DNA from: Gracilaria domingensis
Taxonomy: Eukaryota; Rhodophyta; Florideophyceae; Gracilariales; Gracilariaceae
DNA: 64,000 nt
Direction: 5' to 3'
Assembly: GCA_022539475.1 (NCBI GenBank)
Contig: VCMS01000019.1
Coordinates: forward strand, 248,001-312,000
This document shows positions 40,629-51,835 of the stretch, in pieces. The position numbers were made by a program, and so were the translations under genes. The notes beneath the pieces were generated by a model that made no database searches, was not told where the DNA came from, and saw nothing but the letters and a program-made list of their open reading frames with translations. Positions within the stretch are counted from its first letter, which is position 1. Each line of letters begins with the position of its first letter.

Positions 40629-41987
40629 ATGAAGTTCTGCGTTTCATACATTGCTCCTTTATCATTAGCGCATTCCAGAGGACAAAGCCCATATCCCCGA
40701 TATTCACTCTCGTACAGGAAAAAGCCTGTTCTTTACTTTCCAAGAGTACGCCATATGGTGTTTCACGTTCAAAGTGGGTATTACATTCATAGGGCGGAAG
40801 CAGGGAGAATTGTATCCAGACCAATCTCGGCTGCAGATCGTTCGTCTCTTTCTCCGAAGATTTCCTCCGTCACTCCTGAACCTGCAGGAGGAAAGGGGCC
40901 GCTCAGTGCTGAATTCCTTGCGTTATCCGGAACCCTGGCAACATTGGGAGGGCTGACATGCATACTTCCTCTAGTTGCTGGATACTTTTCAAAGATGGTT
41001 TTCGGTGGGAAAGTCTCGAAAGCGATCTTCGTTGCTATATCATCATTTTCTTACGGGACTCTTCTATCCAGGTTTGATTTATCAAAAGCTGGAAGTGTGA
41101 AACTGACTCTTGTATTCAGTCTTCTTACGCGTTTCATATGTTCTCCAATTCTATCGCATTCCGTTGCAATCGCGGGTTATGCGCTTTTTAAGCTTAGCGG
41201 TACGAAGACTGCGGCAGCAGCCGCTGCCGCGGCAGCCGCCGCCGTCAGCGATCCTGTCACTGTCAAAGCAACAGCAGAAAGTCTTTCACTGCCGGCTGGT
41301 GTTCTTTCTTCTCTGTTCTTGCTTTCAACGACGCCTGTGGGCTTTTCACCTTCAGCGGCAATGCTATCCATGCACATCCATACCACACTATTTGCTATTC
41401 TTTCAGCACTCACTCTGATTTTATTCCCACTTGTGCCATGCATCTCACATGTAGTGAGTGTGTGGGCGCATCGTTCCGCGTTTTTAAACATTGGAGGAAT
41501 CTTACCACAGGTTGCTCCTCCTCCGAACGTATTGTTGTTACTGCTCACGACCACACTACCATTTTTAACAGGATTGCTTGTCAACAAGGTGATTTCCAAG
41601 CGCTTGGGAGCAGGATCCGGTTTGATAGCATTACCACTAGCGTGGATATCCTCTCTTTTGCTGGTGGCCTCTGCCGTGCAAGACGTCATACAAGGTAGCA
41701 TTACAGGCTTAGTGGGAAGCATAGGACTAAGTGGTGGAGTCGCGCTAATGATGTGGCTTCTGGGTCGCGGACTAGGTTCGGCGCTGCTTTTGGACGAGCG
41801 CGCCAAACGGACACTTGTGTTGTATCTATGTACGCAGGGTGCTGCGGTCGGAATAGGTGTTGCCCCCCCAGGTTTTTCTTCCGCTCCGCACGTCGCATCG
41901 ACACTCGTCGGTCTTCTCCTCTCCTTTAGTATGGCTCAGATTTGGAGCCACGTGGTCATTCGGAGGAGTAGAGATGTCATTTTGTAG
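40629..41987 (+). CDS. BASS/SBF-like putative plastid-envelope transporter
   Basis: 452 residues. About 100 N-terminal residues, Ser/Arg/Tyr-rich with an early Phe (MKFCVSYIAP), look like an organelle leader. Roughly nine to ten hydrophobic helices follow. Segments fit the bile acid:sodium symporter/BASS family: LLTTTLPFLTGLLVNKVISK, the late GRGLGSALLLDERAKRTLVLYLCTQGAAVGIGVA helix pair, and a central PAGVLSSLFLLSTTPVGFSPSA. BASS carriers in plastids move pyruvate or other organic acids with Na+. A run of about 12 alanines sits in a loop near residue 200. Substrate and location are inference. The stop overlaps the 3' end of the convergent RNase H2B-like gene by 11 bp. Confidence 0.62.
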   Translation: MKFCVSYIAPLSLAHSRGQSPYPRYSLSYRKKPVLYFPRVRHMVFHVQSGYYIHRAEAGRIVSRPISAADRSSLSPKISSVTPEPAGGKGPLSAEFLALSGTLATLGGLTCILPLVAGYFSKMVFGGKVSKAIFVAISSFSYGTLLSRFDLSKAGSVKLTLVFSLLTRFICSPILSHSVAIAGYALFKLSGTKTAAAAAAAAAAAVSDPVTVKATAESLSLPAGVLSSLFLLSTTPVGFSPSAAMLSMHIHTTLFAILSALTLILFPLVPCISHVVSVWAHRSAFLNIGGILPQVAPPPNVLLLLLTTTLPFLTGLLVNKVISKRLGAGSGLIALPLAWISSLLLVASAVQDVIQGSITGLVGSIGLSGGVALMMWLLGRGLGSALLLDERAKRTLVLYLCTQGAAVGIGVAPPGFSSAPHVASTLVGLLLSFSMAQIWSHVVIRRSRDVIL

Positions 41988-42885
41988 CAGTTGATCGCAA
42001 GGTTTTCTTCCCTGAAGACGCTGTTCGATTACTGCGACTGGAACGTTGCGATGCCCACCATTTTGCTGCCCCTTTGTTCACTTCCTGTTTCTTTTTCTTC
42101 GAGGGTGCTATGTTCTTGCCCTGTAGTTGTTTTCGCTTCCCATTGGCCTGTGGCATACATGCTGTAATGTTATTCTCCTTTGCATCGTTCATCATGATGG
42201 ACATCGCCAAGTCAGCGGGAGATTGAGTCGCAGAAGACGCTTCTTCGATGGGTGCTTGAGCTTCCAAGGAATTTCGGAAAATAGCAGTCCACCTGTCATT
42301 CAGGTATTGAGATACAATATCGGATGCATGCTGGGCGTTAACGCGAGGGTGTTGAGCTAGCAAGTGATGTTTGCGCAATATCCAGGAGAGAGCCTTTTCC
42401 TCGCTCAGTCGATAGAACGACTCATCTCCTGCCACCTTTGAATCGCATAAAAGGGATATTTGCTGTTCCGAAGTGAGCGTGCTCAGATTCATGCCGTCTT
42501 CAGTTGTGCAGAGAGCATCCAATGGTTGAAACACGTCCGCCTTTGCAGATTTGCTGTTGCAGTCCATAACGATAAGAATCGCGAAAAGCGGATCTACTTT
42601 GGTGACGAAGGTAAGATTCCCGTTTCTGCAAAACTTTGGTGCAAGCGTTGCATCTTGTGGAACAATGAGCCATGATCCGTGTGTGTGAACGAATTTGACA
42701 AGCTCCACTACCATAATGGGGTGCTTTTCATCACAAGCAACATGTAATGGGACAATGCCATCCTCTCCTTTTGAGAATAACTTGATTGGTTTGATGACAA
42801 TTGACGGAGTTGCGCTCGTCGGTGATATGATTGACAAATCTCTGGGAACAACAACCAACCCCGATTTCAGGAGAGTAGGTCTCAT
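41977..42885 (-). CDS. RNase H2 subunit B-like protein
   Basis: 302 residues. RNase H2 removes ribonucleotides from DNA; subunit B is a non-catalytic platform with A and C. Recognised by the pattern HTHGSWLIVPQDATLAPKFCRNGNLTFVTKVDPLFAILIVM, followed by ADVFQPLDALC, corresponding to the RNase H2B core (RSWF..., TPVDPLFLLLPYL, FQPLD). A helical winged-helix-like region follows (YRLSEEKALSWILRKHHLLAQ). The basic C-terminal tail (KGAAKWWASQRSS) fits the family's disordered end. The N-terminus VVVPRDLSII is the usual start strand. Its 3' end overlaps that of the convergent BASS-like gene. Confidence 0.66.
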   Translation of the reverse strand: MRPTLLKSGLVVVPRDLSIISPTSATPSIVIKPIKLFSKGEDGIVPLHVACDEKHPIMVVELVKFVHTHGSWLIVPQDATLAPKFCRNGNLTFVTKVDPLFAILIVMDCNSKSAKADVFQPLDALCTTEDGMNLSTLTSEQQISLLCDSKVAGDESFYRLSEEKALSWILRKHHLLAQHPRVNAQHASDIVSQYLNDRWTAIFRNSLEAQAPIEEASSATQSPADLAMSIMMNDAKENNITACMPQANGKRKQLQGKNIAPSKKKKQEVNKGAAKWWASQRSSRSNRTASSGKKTLRSTATK

Positions 42886-44652
42886 GGCCAGGGGGACGGT
42901 TAGGATGCGTGTATGTATAGAAAAGAGGATGGACAGGAGGTACCGATGGTAAAGGCGTGAAGTCTACGTTTTCGACAATGAAAACAACGTTAGCCTCTGG
43001 AATCGACGAAAAGACAACCCGAGCCAATCTGCAACCGATTCAATTCGTACACGCAAGAGTAGAAGTGAGCGTAACGTTTTTCTTCCGGGCTAACGTGAAT
43101 AAAAACAACTAAAAGCTGGAAGGGATGGAACAGGAGGTACCTGTACCTATTGACTGTATTGGGTCGTACAATGCTTCGCAGGGAAAGGTGTGCGCAGGGC
43201 TCCCTGCTCCGAGATTGAATAAAAAGCAAAGCTACCGTCCGTCGATAGCGGATAGATACTCACAACTCACAACTGGATGCCAATGTTACGCTCGATGCTG
43301 CAAGGTGGTGAGATACCTTCGGTACGACAGTGGTCTGTCTGTACCTTTCAGTCTGAAAGTTTCAGAGTCCACAAAGTTGGGACGGTACACGCATACAAGG
43401 GTACAAAGGTATAAGGCCACCTATGTAGTGCATCCGTGGCAAATCATCATTACGCGCTTGGGAGCTGTGGCAAGACATTCTCAGAAACTGAATTTCGGTC
43501 TGTTTCCCGCGAAATTCCCGCAGCTCTTTTTGTCTTGATGCAGTCCCACCAGAACTGGTAAGGCTATAAGGATAAGGGTTAGCCCTCAGAAGGATACCTT
43601 AATACGTGTACTGCATCCACGGTGCATGTACGAAGGTTGCACGCCTAGTTAGAAGTTCTAACTTAGAACTATATATAGTAAGAAAGGCCCTCATTCTAAG
43701 AGCATCCCTATAAGAATGTACGTCAGTACCATCATACAGAAAAACTGTAGCTCTGGGATGGAAGGGCTTTCTTACGGACAACCCTCGAGAGCTATAAGGA
43801 CTGTCATCTGCCTTGCTTGTTCCAACTGTCGCAATTCTGTTCGTATCTGCTACTGCAACTTCGATTTCATCGAGGAAGACAGATAACAGGTATCTACTCC
43901 AAGCGAAGAACAGAATGGTTCGAACTAATTTTGAAGTTCAAAGCGTCTCTTTCAAGCGAGTGTCGTGGCGTTTAAGCTGTACGGCGCGGCGTGAAGGTAA
44001 ACGACACCGTTAACCGGGAACAGTGGTCAAGTTGAAATCTTCAGCCGGCCTGTTTTGTGTATGTATCGCAAACAGACCAAAGCCCAATCTTCTGTCTTTC
44101 AGCCATGGGGTCGAATCGGTCACCAGATATCATTTACTTGATTTGATTCCAGTCATCAGATAATTACAAGACCAAAGACAGACGTTAGTGCTGTTTCTTT
44201 CAACTTGCAGTCAATCACGGTGCGTCATTCAACGGTTTTTTACCTTATTCAAAGCATAGCTTTGCTGCACGAGGAAGGCAACAAAGAAAAACTTGGAAGA
44301 GGTTTGCACTCTTAGCTTCCACTTTGCAAGGTGTCTATGCTCTTTCAAAAGGTCATATCATTTATCCCGTGTTTTCTATAGCGCCGTTTTCAATCTTGTT
44401 CAACAATTACGAAGGACTGCCTTCATTAGATTACAGAAAGAGCGCAATTTGTCCAAGAGTTTGGACTGCTCAAGATTGTCTTTTCCTCAATCTATGGAAC
44501 ATGCCGACTAATTCGAAGCTTCTATGTTGTATATAATGACATCATCGGGGAGCGGATGTGGCATCTTGATCCCAGCAGTTCTCCCTCCGGATCCCGGCAG
44601 AGTGCCATCTAGTCAAAGAGAGTTGGCTTCCCGCCTTTGATATAGTTCAACC
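42886..44652. other. Long intergenic stretch
   Basis: 1.8 kb with only short frames lacking domains. A small hairpin (TTAGAAGTTCTAA) lies near 43650. No repeat or RNA gene recognised. Confidence 0.4.
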
Positions 44653-45639
44653 ATGCTCTCTCGTGTTTTTGTAGCCTCTTTGGCCCTGTTCTCGCTTTTG
44701 TACGTTGTGAAAGCCCAAAGCCCGTCCCCATGCATTTACAACAGTACGCATTGTGCCTGCAGCCAAGTTGCCGCGCCTGGAAATTGCTTGCGCACAGTAT
44801 CAGACGGCATGTGTTCGGTGGAACAATGTAGCCAAGCTGGAATGACTTGTGATTGTAATGGGACAAACATGTGTACTATTGAGACGTGCTCTCATAGTAC
44901 GGCTGCCAATGGAAGTCTTCCCAGTGTTCTGCAACTTGGTGCAACCGTACCTTGTATAATGAGTCAAAACAACATGCAGTGTGTGAGGAAGCAGGGCGAA
45001 CTACCAGTTGGGGAGTTGCCACCGCAACCTGTGGAGTACCGCCAGCTACAATTCGGACCGGCATCAGTTTCGCACATGTACAATGTAACGAGCTTTGTGG
45101 ACACAAACGATGTCATCTCTCCGGACCGTAGTATGCATGGACGATGGCCAGAGTACCTGCGACTGAGGAATCGATTCATTCATGTACGAGTGTATGAAAA
45201 TGCTAATGGAAGTGAAACATTCCTATGTGCGATTTACAATGGATACCATCTCCCTTCAGACGGTCTTGGAAGTGGTTCTACTTCTGTTGAGATTGAGGGT
45301 CTCAACGGGCAAGTTTTATCATGGAGGGCGTGTGATGATATTGGGGAATGTCGGGAAGATCAGGGAACTACTCTGAGGGGGGTTCATGGCTATGTTGATT
45401 ATCTCTCTGACGGGTGGTGCGTAACTCCTCTGGAAAGGAACGGAAACGGGGTTCGCGTGACATTCACTGATGTCACCGGAATGTACGGGGTTGAAATTCA
45501 GACTCCTCAATCTCAGTTCGAATATCTTTGGAGCGACCCACCGCAGCATGGTATGACTGGAGTGGTGGACGCCAACGGGTTCAGTGTGGGAGGATCTGCC
45601 TCGTTCACCATCAACCTGGCTGGAATCGCTGTGCCCTAA
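44653..45639 (+). CDS. Secreted cysteine-rich protein, paralogue 2
   Basis: 328 residues with a signal peptide (MLSRVFVASLALFSLLYVVKA). Same architecture as the minus-strand gene at 37103-38092: a Cys-rich N-terminal module (PCIYNSTHCACSQ, CDCNGTNMCTIETC), then PQPVEYRQLQFGPAS, RLRNRFIHVRVYE and the C-terminal GMTGVVDANGFSVGGSASF block, which is identical in both. Even the bases around the start codon are similar (CAACCATGCTCT). NxT/NxS sites are abundant. The pair form an inverted tail-to-tail-away arrangement about 6.5 kb apart, with the LINE, transporter and RNase H2B-like genes between them. Function unknown. Confidence 0.75.
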   Translation: MLSRVFVASLALFSLLYVVKAQSPSPCIYNSTHCACSQVAAPGNCLRTVSDGMCSVEQCSQAGMTCDCNGTNMCTIETCSHSTAANGSLPSVLQLGATVPCIMSQNNMQCVRKQGELPVGELPPQPVEYRQLQFGPASVSHMYNVTSFVDTNDVISPDRSMHGRWPEYLRLRNRFIHVRVYENANGSETFLCAIYNGYHLPSDGLGSGSTSVEIEGLNGQVLSWRACDDIGECREDQGTTLRGVHGYVDYLSDGWCVTPLERNGNGVRVTFTDVTGMYGVEIQTPQSQFEYLWSDPPQHGMTGVVDANGFSVGGSASFTINLAGIAVP

Positions 45640-46475
45640 GTAGAAGAAACATTATCAAGATGACCTTACCCTAGGCAACCTATCGATTTGTGTTGGACTA
45701 AATGACGTAAGCATGCAATCCAGAATTCCTGTTCTAAGAAGTATTCCACAAGATGTAGGATCATCATATGATCTTATCTATACTTGTCTCGACATAGCTC
45801 ATGTGTATTATGAGCTACGTCGCGACATGAATATGTGTCTTTCAAATGAAGTGAACTCTGGTTCGTCTTTCTTTCACCTCTGTACCCCAAGTAGTCTGTG
45901 TTTACCTAACAAAAACCAGGTAAACGTCGCATCTGAACAATGCCTTAAATGAAAACATATTTCTCATGAGGGGTCTCAGAAAGCAGGGCTTCTCTCTTCT
46001 GGAGTTCTTTAGCGGGCAGGAGTGAAGCGTATTCTTGTATCTCGTTAAAGGTGATCCTTCGTAAGGCTTTGGCTCATTATCTGCACACATCGGACACCGT
46101 CCCGGTGTAGTGTGGCAAATCAAATGGAACCAGTCAAGTGCATTACAAGAGATACAAGGCCGTCATTGTTAGACTGTTACTCTCACGTCTCTCATAAAAT
46201 CGCGTTGTAGACTTTCTCAAAAGCATTGTTTGGAGAAACTCGGTCACCTGAAAAATGCATTCCGCGGGCGATGACGCAGTCTAGAGTTAAACTGCCGCGT
46301 TGTTGCACATACCCTAACATGCAAAAAGGTTACTCAGTTTCCTTTGAGCGTTCGGTAATCAAACTAATTGTCTTTGCTGCATCTTGTTGAACTTCTGAAG
46401 GCTATGGGATCATTAGATTCACAGAGTGCATGACAACATCGTTTTCCCGGCTTGCTTTCCCCTTATAAAGCGTTG
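45640..46475. other. Intergenic
   Basis: 836 bp between convergent genes. It includes a GATCATCATATGATC palindrome near 45760. Nothing else recognised. Confidence 0.35.
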
Positions 46476-47393
46476 TCACACATGCTCAACATCTTCTGTT
46501 TGCAAATCCCACTCATCTGCAATACCTTCAACGTGGGCCAAGCCTACAATTCCGACAATTACATTCTTCTTCTCTGGTAAGTTCTTTGATGCCTTGATCA
46601 AGTTCTCTGTCATTATGACGTCCCGTTCGTAAAGCATTGCTCGAGCTATATTCGGCGTCAACATGCGCATCGGTTCTATTAGTTGATGAACCGTGTTGCG
46701 ATCGATGAGCTCTGCTAATTTTTCTTGACCTGATTTAGGATCTCCTGATGCCATAGCCTGGAAAGCTTCTCCGAGTTTGCGCTCTAGTGGCGACTCTGGG
46801 GCCTGTGATTTCGAACGAGTCATGAGAATCGCCATCATTCGCTGTAAATCAAAGTCACTGCGAAATCCTTCTCCAAGGCGGCGCATCGTTGTTCGCAGGT
46901 CCTGATCACCGAGGACAATCGGTACTTTGAGATCCTCAGCGGTTTCGATTGCTGCCTTGAAGTCCACTCCGCTAGCGAAGCCTAAGCGGTGCAAAGCACG
47001 ATAGATACTGCCAATCCCCAGCTCCATAAGGCCGGCCAGCGGGTGTTTACGACTGGAAATGATTTTGAGAGCATGTGAAAGAAGTGATTCATCTGGCGTG
47101 GAAGCTTCTTTCTTGATTCTATCAAAGCGTTCTCGATCTAGTTCGAGGAAAACAGCACCCAAAGAGCCCTTCTCGTATTCACGAGTAATAAGATTGCGCG
47201 TTGATTCTGCGGAAGCTTCTGCTATGTGCATTGTGCCTAGGAGGTGTACTGTTGCATGCTTAGATTCAAGAACAGCAGTGCTGCGAGACGGATAAGAGTG
47301 TTTCCAACGGGTAAATAGACCGCCATCCTGAAGCGTACGATGTCGGTTCACGCTCTGCCGCGATAAAACTATCAAGGTTCGTCTCACGATCAT
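46476..47393 (-). CDS. TraB-domain protein (TRABD-like)
   Basis: 305 residues from the ATG at MIVRRTLIVLSRQSVNRHRT. The first 30 residues are basic and amphipathic, consistent with mitochondrial targeting. The TraB/PrgY fold is shown by the first motif VHLLGTMHIAEASAEST, followed by AVFLELDRERFDRI, a central VPIVLGDQDLRTTMRR, and the late ARAMLYERDVIMTENL and NVIVGIVGLAHVEGI. TRABD family proteins are proposed metal-dependent proteases or regulators of mitochondrial or ER membranes; the biochemical role is not settled. The motif glutamate (LELDRER) and both histidine regions are intact. Confidence 0.82.
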   Translation of the reverse strand: MIVRRTLIVLSRQSVNRHRTLQDGGLFTRWKHSYPSRSTAVLESKHATVHLLGTMHIAEASAESTRNLITREYEKGSLGAVFLELDRERFDRIKKEASTPDESLLSHALKIISSRKHPLAGLMELGIGSIYRALHRLGFASGVDFKAAIETAEDLKVPIVLGDQDLRTTMRRLGEGFRSDFDLQRMMAILMTRSKSQAPESPLERKLGEAFQAMASGDPKSGQEKLAELIDRNTVHQLIEPMRMLTPNIARAMLYERDVIMTENLIKASKNLPEKKNVIVGIVGLAHVEGIADEWDLQTEDVEHV

Positions 47394-48242
47394 GCTCAAG
47401 GGCAAAACTTCCAAATTCACTAACTTTGAGAGGATAGAGATCCTAGAGGTCTTGCCCAGAAATCAAATTGTGGGTTGAAGAAGAGGATTAGTTGTCCGAT
47501 CTAAATTCGCCCTTCACATTCGTCACTAGTGTGGCAGATACCTAGTTAGATTGCAAACGAAATCAAAGCACATTACTGACATCTTCGAAGATGTGGTCAT
47601 ACCTCAAACTTAGGAACTAGATATTTCGAACCCTTACGCTGCAAGCCTCTCACAGATGAAGCTCTCAATAGACGCAGTTATCGACCTTGAGGATCGGCCC
47701 GTCAGTGGCCTCAAAATTCGGATAGAGACGCTGGCGAGACGACTGTTTCGAAGCAATTAGAAGCGACGCATGTACCTCATCATGGGGTCTTGCATGTAAC
47801 TAAAGAGGTAGCCAAAAAATGTTTTTGAAGCGGGATCCATTGGGTTTTTTGTACTGCTGTCTGGACCCTTGAACTATCGGCTACCCCTTCTACCCTCGTA
47901 CTCTACGATCAGATTGCATTCGCCACCAGTACGAACACCAACGCCAACGAGAAAACTACAGTCTCGACCCTTGGAAACGGCTACACAAGTGGAGAAAGGT
48001 AATACCGTTGGATTATTTTTTTTTCCTCTAGTTCTTGGCAACCCAGGGTTTTCACTTGCCGTGTACTAAACCACAGGTGAGACGCAAAAAACTCTATTGC
48101 GGCGAACGTAGTAATCATCAGCAGAAACTCGTTAAAAGACGCGAATGGACTTCTGTTCGATTGGAAACGGGGCAAAAAGGATTTGTATCAATACAAACTG
48201 TTGAAGACGTTTGCGGGAGTTCTCAGATCGAGAACAACTCCG
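47394..48242. promoter_or_regulatory. Divergent upstream region of TRABD-like and elongin C genes
   Basis: 849 bp. A 33-codon ATG frame near 47655 is too short to call. No motif recognised. Confidence 0.35.
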
Positions 48243-48623
48243 ATGAGCCAAGGTGATGATGAAAAGATGGTTCCTGAGGGCCTCATTAGGTTTGTTTCAG
48301 GAGATGGATTCGAATTCACAGTCGAAGCAGAACTTGCGAAGGTTTCTGCTGTGATTCGGACAATGATGAATAGCTCTTTCAAGGAGTCAAGAACGCGAGT
48401 TGTGCATCTACCGCATGTGAAAGGAAGAGTGCTTGAACGCGTATGCCAATACTTCTACTACATACCCCGCTTTCGAAGCAGAGGCGGGACAGGTCCTGTG
48501 ATGCGCGGTACCGATGCAGGGAACTCTTCCAAAGAATTTATCGACTCGTTTGTTGAAGTGTTTGAAATTCAACCCGAACTTTCCATTGAAATATACATTT
48601 GCGCAAGATATCTCGAAATGTGA
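48243..48623 (+). CDS. ELOC: Elongin C (SKP1-like BTB fold)
   Basis: 126 residues from the ATG at MSQGDDEKMVPEG. Elongin C is the adaptor linking BC-box proteins to Cullin-2/5 ubiquitin ligases and part of the elongin transcription factor. The fold is evident: LIRFVSGDGFEFTVEAELAKVS, then IRTMMNSSFKESRTRVVHLPHVKGRVLERVCQYFYY, and the C-terminal PELSIEIYICARYLEM (human PEIALELLMAANFLDC). Unusually, about 20 extra residues (RGGTGPVMRGTDAGNSS region) lie between the fourth strand and the last helices, in the loop before the BC-box groove. The upstream ATG-less extension suggests the start is right. Confidence 0.85.
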   Translation: MSQGDDEKMVPEGLIRFVSGDGFEFTVEAELAKVSAVIRTMMNSSFKESRTRVVHLPHVKGRVLERVCQYFYYIPRFRSRGGTGPVMRGTDAGNSSKEFIDSFVEVFEIQPELSIEIYICARYLEM

Positions 48624-49325
48624 ACTCCTCCCGTTCATGAAGGAGAAAAAACGAAGCTAAGGTTGCACGAGGTACAAGGTTAGTCTTGCCTGAAATCACA
48701 CTTCAGTCTTATGGTTCGTCTTTTGCCCGCACGTATCAGGGTTTCCTATTTCATATTTCTCTGTTCTTCTCCTGCCCAACTTGTTGCTTCTTCTACCAAG
48801 GGTATTCTTCGAAATTTCAAGGTCGTGGAAGTAGAACCATTAGGCCGCATGTCGGATGTGACCTGACGCAGTCTGTACTCGTGCTAACACGTAAGTATAT
48901 CAACACCACCATGGGAACTTACAACAGCAACCTAAAACAGCGGGTTCTGACCATTCACACATCGGAAGGGATGTACCGCCACCTGCATACCGTTCAATGA
49001 TAGTGTGGCAAAAGAATCATCATTCATTATCTTACCGCAAATCAAATCAGTCAAGCTTGGATCATAGTCGGTTGGGCTGTTCATGAAAGTACAAACTCCG
49101 CTCAGTATCCTTCAAAAATCCCGGGACAAGTGGTCGCAAGCTTTTCGTACAACAGTCCAAAAAGGAAACTAGACTCGCTGTCCTCATCGCATCAAAGGCT
49201 TTGTGAAGGGTCAGACAAGTCTTCTGATAAAACACTCACAACAATGGTGTCACGATATGCACTATTATATGCTGAGAGAAGTAATGAACAAAGGACCCAC
49301 TAATCGTCGACTGATTCTGCCTTTC
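48624..49325. other. Intergenic
   Basis: 702 bp between convergent genes; no feature recognised. Confidence 0.35.
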
Positions 49326-50695
49326 TCAGTTAAGCGGAATATCTTTGATAATTCTCGTTTTCCAGTAGTCAGCTCGACGTAACACGTCATCCAAGTCCAG
49401 AGTGCAATGCAACTTCTCCCTCAAGATGAAATTACCGGCAACCATAACATCTGTGACATCCTCGCGAGAGGCAGCATAAACAACAGCTGAATGAGGGCAA
49501 TAAACTGGACTATTCCCCGCATGGGTTTCCACATCAATGCAAATAAGATCAGCTGATTTTCCAATCTCTAAGCTTCCAGTGATTTCCTCGAGCCCGAAAG
49601 CACGTGCGCCGTTTATTGTCGCCATGCGGAGAGCCATAGGTGCGGGAACAAGAGTAGGATCACCAGCTACACATTTCGCTAGCAATGCCGCCATTTTCAC
49701 TTCTGCAAGCATATCCAAAGAATTGTTACTGCAGGCTGAGTCAGTCCCTATTGCAACATTTACTCCAGCTTTGATTAGCTTGTGGACGGGGCAAAACCCA
49801 GACGCAAGCTTGGCATTCGAGGTGGGACAGTGGGCGACATGAACTCCTTTCTCCGCACATAATGCAATTTCACTGTCTGTCAAATGAACCATATGGGCAC
49901 CGATAAAGTTAGAATCTAGAATGCCTTTCCGATTGAAATCTTCTATGGGATGACACATTTCTTCACTGGTATGACATGCAGGATTAGTCCTGTCCAATAC
50001 TCGACTGGCTGTACACTCATCAATAGTTTCATGCAAATGGGTATGGATAGGAATTCCTTTCTCATTGGAAAGATCCTTTAGTCGTATCCAAGTTTTTGAC
50101 GATACGGTATAAGGAGCGTGCGGCGCGTAAGTGAAGTGTATCAAAGGTTGATCTTGAAACGCATTATGACTTCCTCCCCTCGAGTTTCATACTCTTCTGA
50201 GTTTGATGCGTACCCAGATGGGAACTGGAGGAAGACGATTCCAATCACAGCCCGTATGCCAGCTCTGAGGGCGGCCTTCACGCCAGCCGCTGGAAAGAAA
50301 TACATATCGGAAAAGCAAGTGACACCACCGCGAATCATTTCCGCCGCGGCTAACAGTGCCCCATCTTCACAAAATTCCTCCTCGCACGCCATTGCTTGTT
50401 CTATAGGCCAGACAGTCTCGTGGAGCCATTTCAAAAGCGGCTGATCATCAGCCCGGCCTCTCATTACGGTCATGCCCGAGTGAGTATGGGCATTAATAAG
50501 TCCGGGTAGTATTATGCTGTTCGGCCGTTCCACGCGCTCGGTTGGGTTGTACTTTTCATCAGCTTCTTGAGACGGAAGAATGTCCAAAATCTTTCCGTGA
50601 CTTACAATGACAGAGTGTTGATATAAAGCGACGTTCTCGTCGGGCGCAATAGGAAGCACCCATTTTGCACGGATTTCTGTATCGACTGGTTTCAT
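49326..50695 (-). CDS. 5-methylthioadenosine/S-adenosylhomocysteine deaminase-like amidohydrolase, frameshifted
   Basis: About 456 residues if one base is restored. Such enzymes deaminate SAH or MTA in the methyl cycle. Start MKPVDTEIRAKWVLPI. Metal-site motifs are all present: NAHTHSG (H-x-H), HTHLHETIDE, IGAHMVHL and AIGTDSACSNNSLDML. The frame breaks near 50150-50156: the N-terminal part reads ...EEVIMRF, then stops, while the downstream frame continues DQPLIHFTYAPHAPYTVSS exactly where homologues are colinear. One missing base (expected TTCAAAGATCAA-like) explains it. Either a sequencing indel or early pseudogene decay; the rest of both frames is clean. The bacterial-type sequence and lack of introns leave horizontal origin possible. 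Confidence 0.85.
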
Positions 50696-51835
50696 TAGAA
50701 TTATGTTTGTTGAGAAAATCCCAATACGGGCGACGAAGTAGGACTTTGAAGGAGAACACTGCACCCCTGGAAGGAACCCGAACACGTCGCTGTAGTTGCA
50801 AGACGAACCCTCGTACCCTTGTATCCGGCTCTAGTGCTACCTGGCAGGTATTCAGGTTTGCTCGTGTGAGGGTAGAAGGCTAGCCTTCTTATTATCCACA
50901 AGCAGAGTCGGAGCGAGCGTATCAATCGGAAGTGTGTGAAGTTAACCTCTACGTGAGAGAGGAATGCATGGGCAACACGTTTTAATGCATCCTTGCCTTG
51001 GTGAGTCACCAATGGTGACTATCTTTTCCAGTTCTGCCAATGACCGCCCTCCATACACACATAACTGTTCACATTTCGTTCAGCCGAGTGACATACGTCA
51101 TGCCTACAGTACCGACGGTACCCGTGGTACAATCTGGCACCGGCGCCACACTCGTATTAGGAGGCTCCCAAGTTGTCCCAACCAACCACACGTACAAGGG
51201 AAGGCTACTCCAATCATTGGAGGAGGTGAGCTTCAAATGCTGGATCAACAGAACAGGGCATGAAAGCGGTGAGTCATCTCCCACAAGCAACCAGCCGTGG
51301 GTATCTAGCTCTCTTCTGTTTCTGGAATGGTCTTACATCGCTAAGCGATGCCAAGCGATGAGAGACCAAAACAGAATGTAGGAGGACTGCCATATCCGAA
51401 GCAAATGGTCTCTTATCTTTACAGCATACCCTCTACACGGTACTGTACGTGTAGACTTCTTGAAGACGAAGAGATAGGATTTCTGAAGTGCTTGCAAGTG
51501 GCTGCACATACCAAAGGTACGTACGTATATACGCCTGGGCCGGGGCGGCCTACTTTATGAGTCCATACCGGGCATGTAGCGAAGCTGCCATAATCACTGC
51601 TCTTCTTATGATGACGCAGAGCACCTGCAGTCCATGGCTCGGCGCTGTCTTCAACAAGGGCCGATCTCGCCACTTGAGCACATGCTCACATCGCTGCGAG
51701 CAAACCATTGTTGCAACTGTCAAACTTGGTGAGATCCACCTCCCATGCACTCGTACGATGGAAACCGACGTTTTTCTTGCGACAGATGATGTTCAGTAGC
51801 GTGGACATTTATGTAGACGATTTGAAAGCTTGCAA
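50696..51835. other. Intergenic
   Basis: 1.1 kb with several short GTAC palindromes (for example near 51112-51131 and 51520). No gene recognised. Confidence 0.35.
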
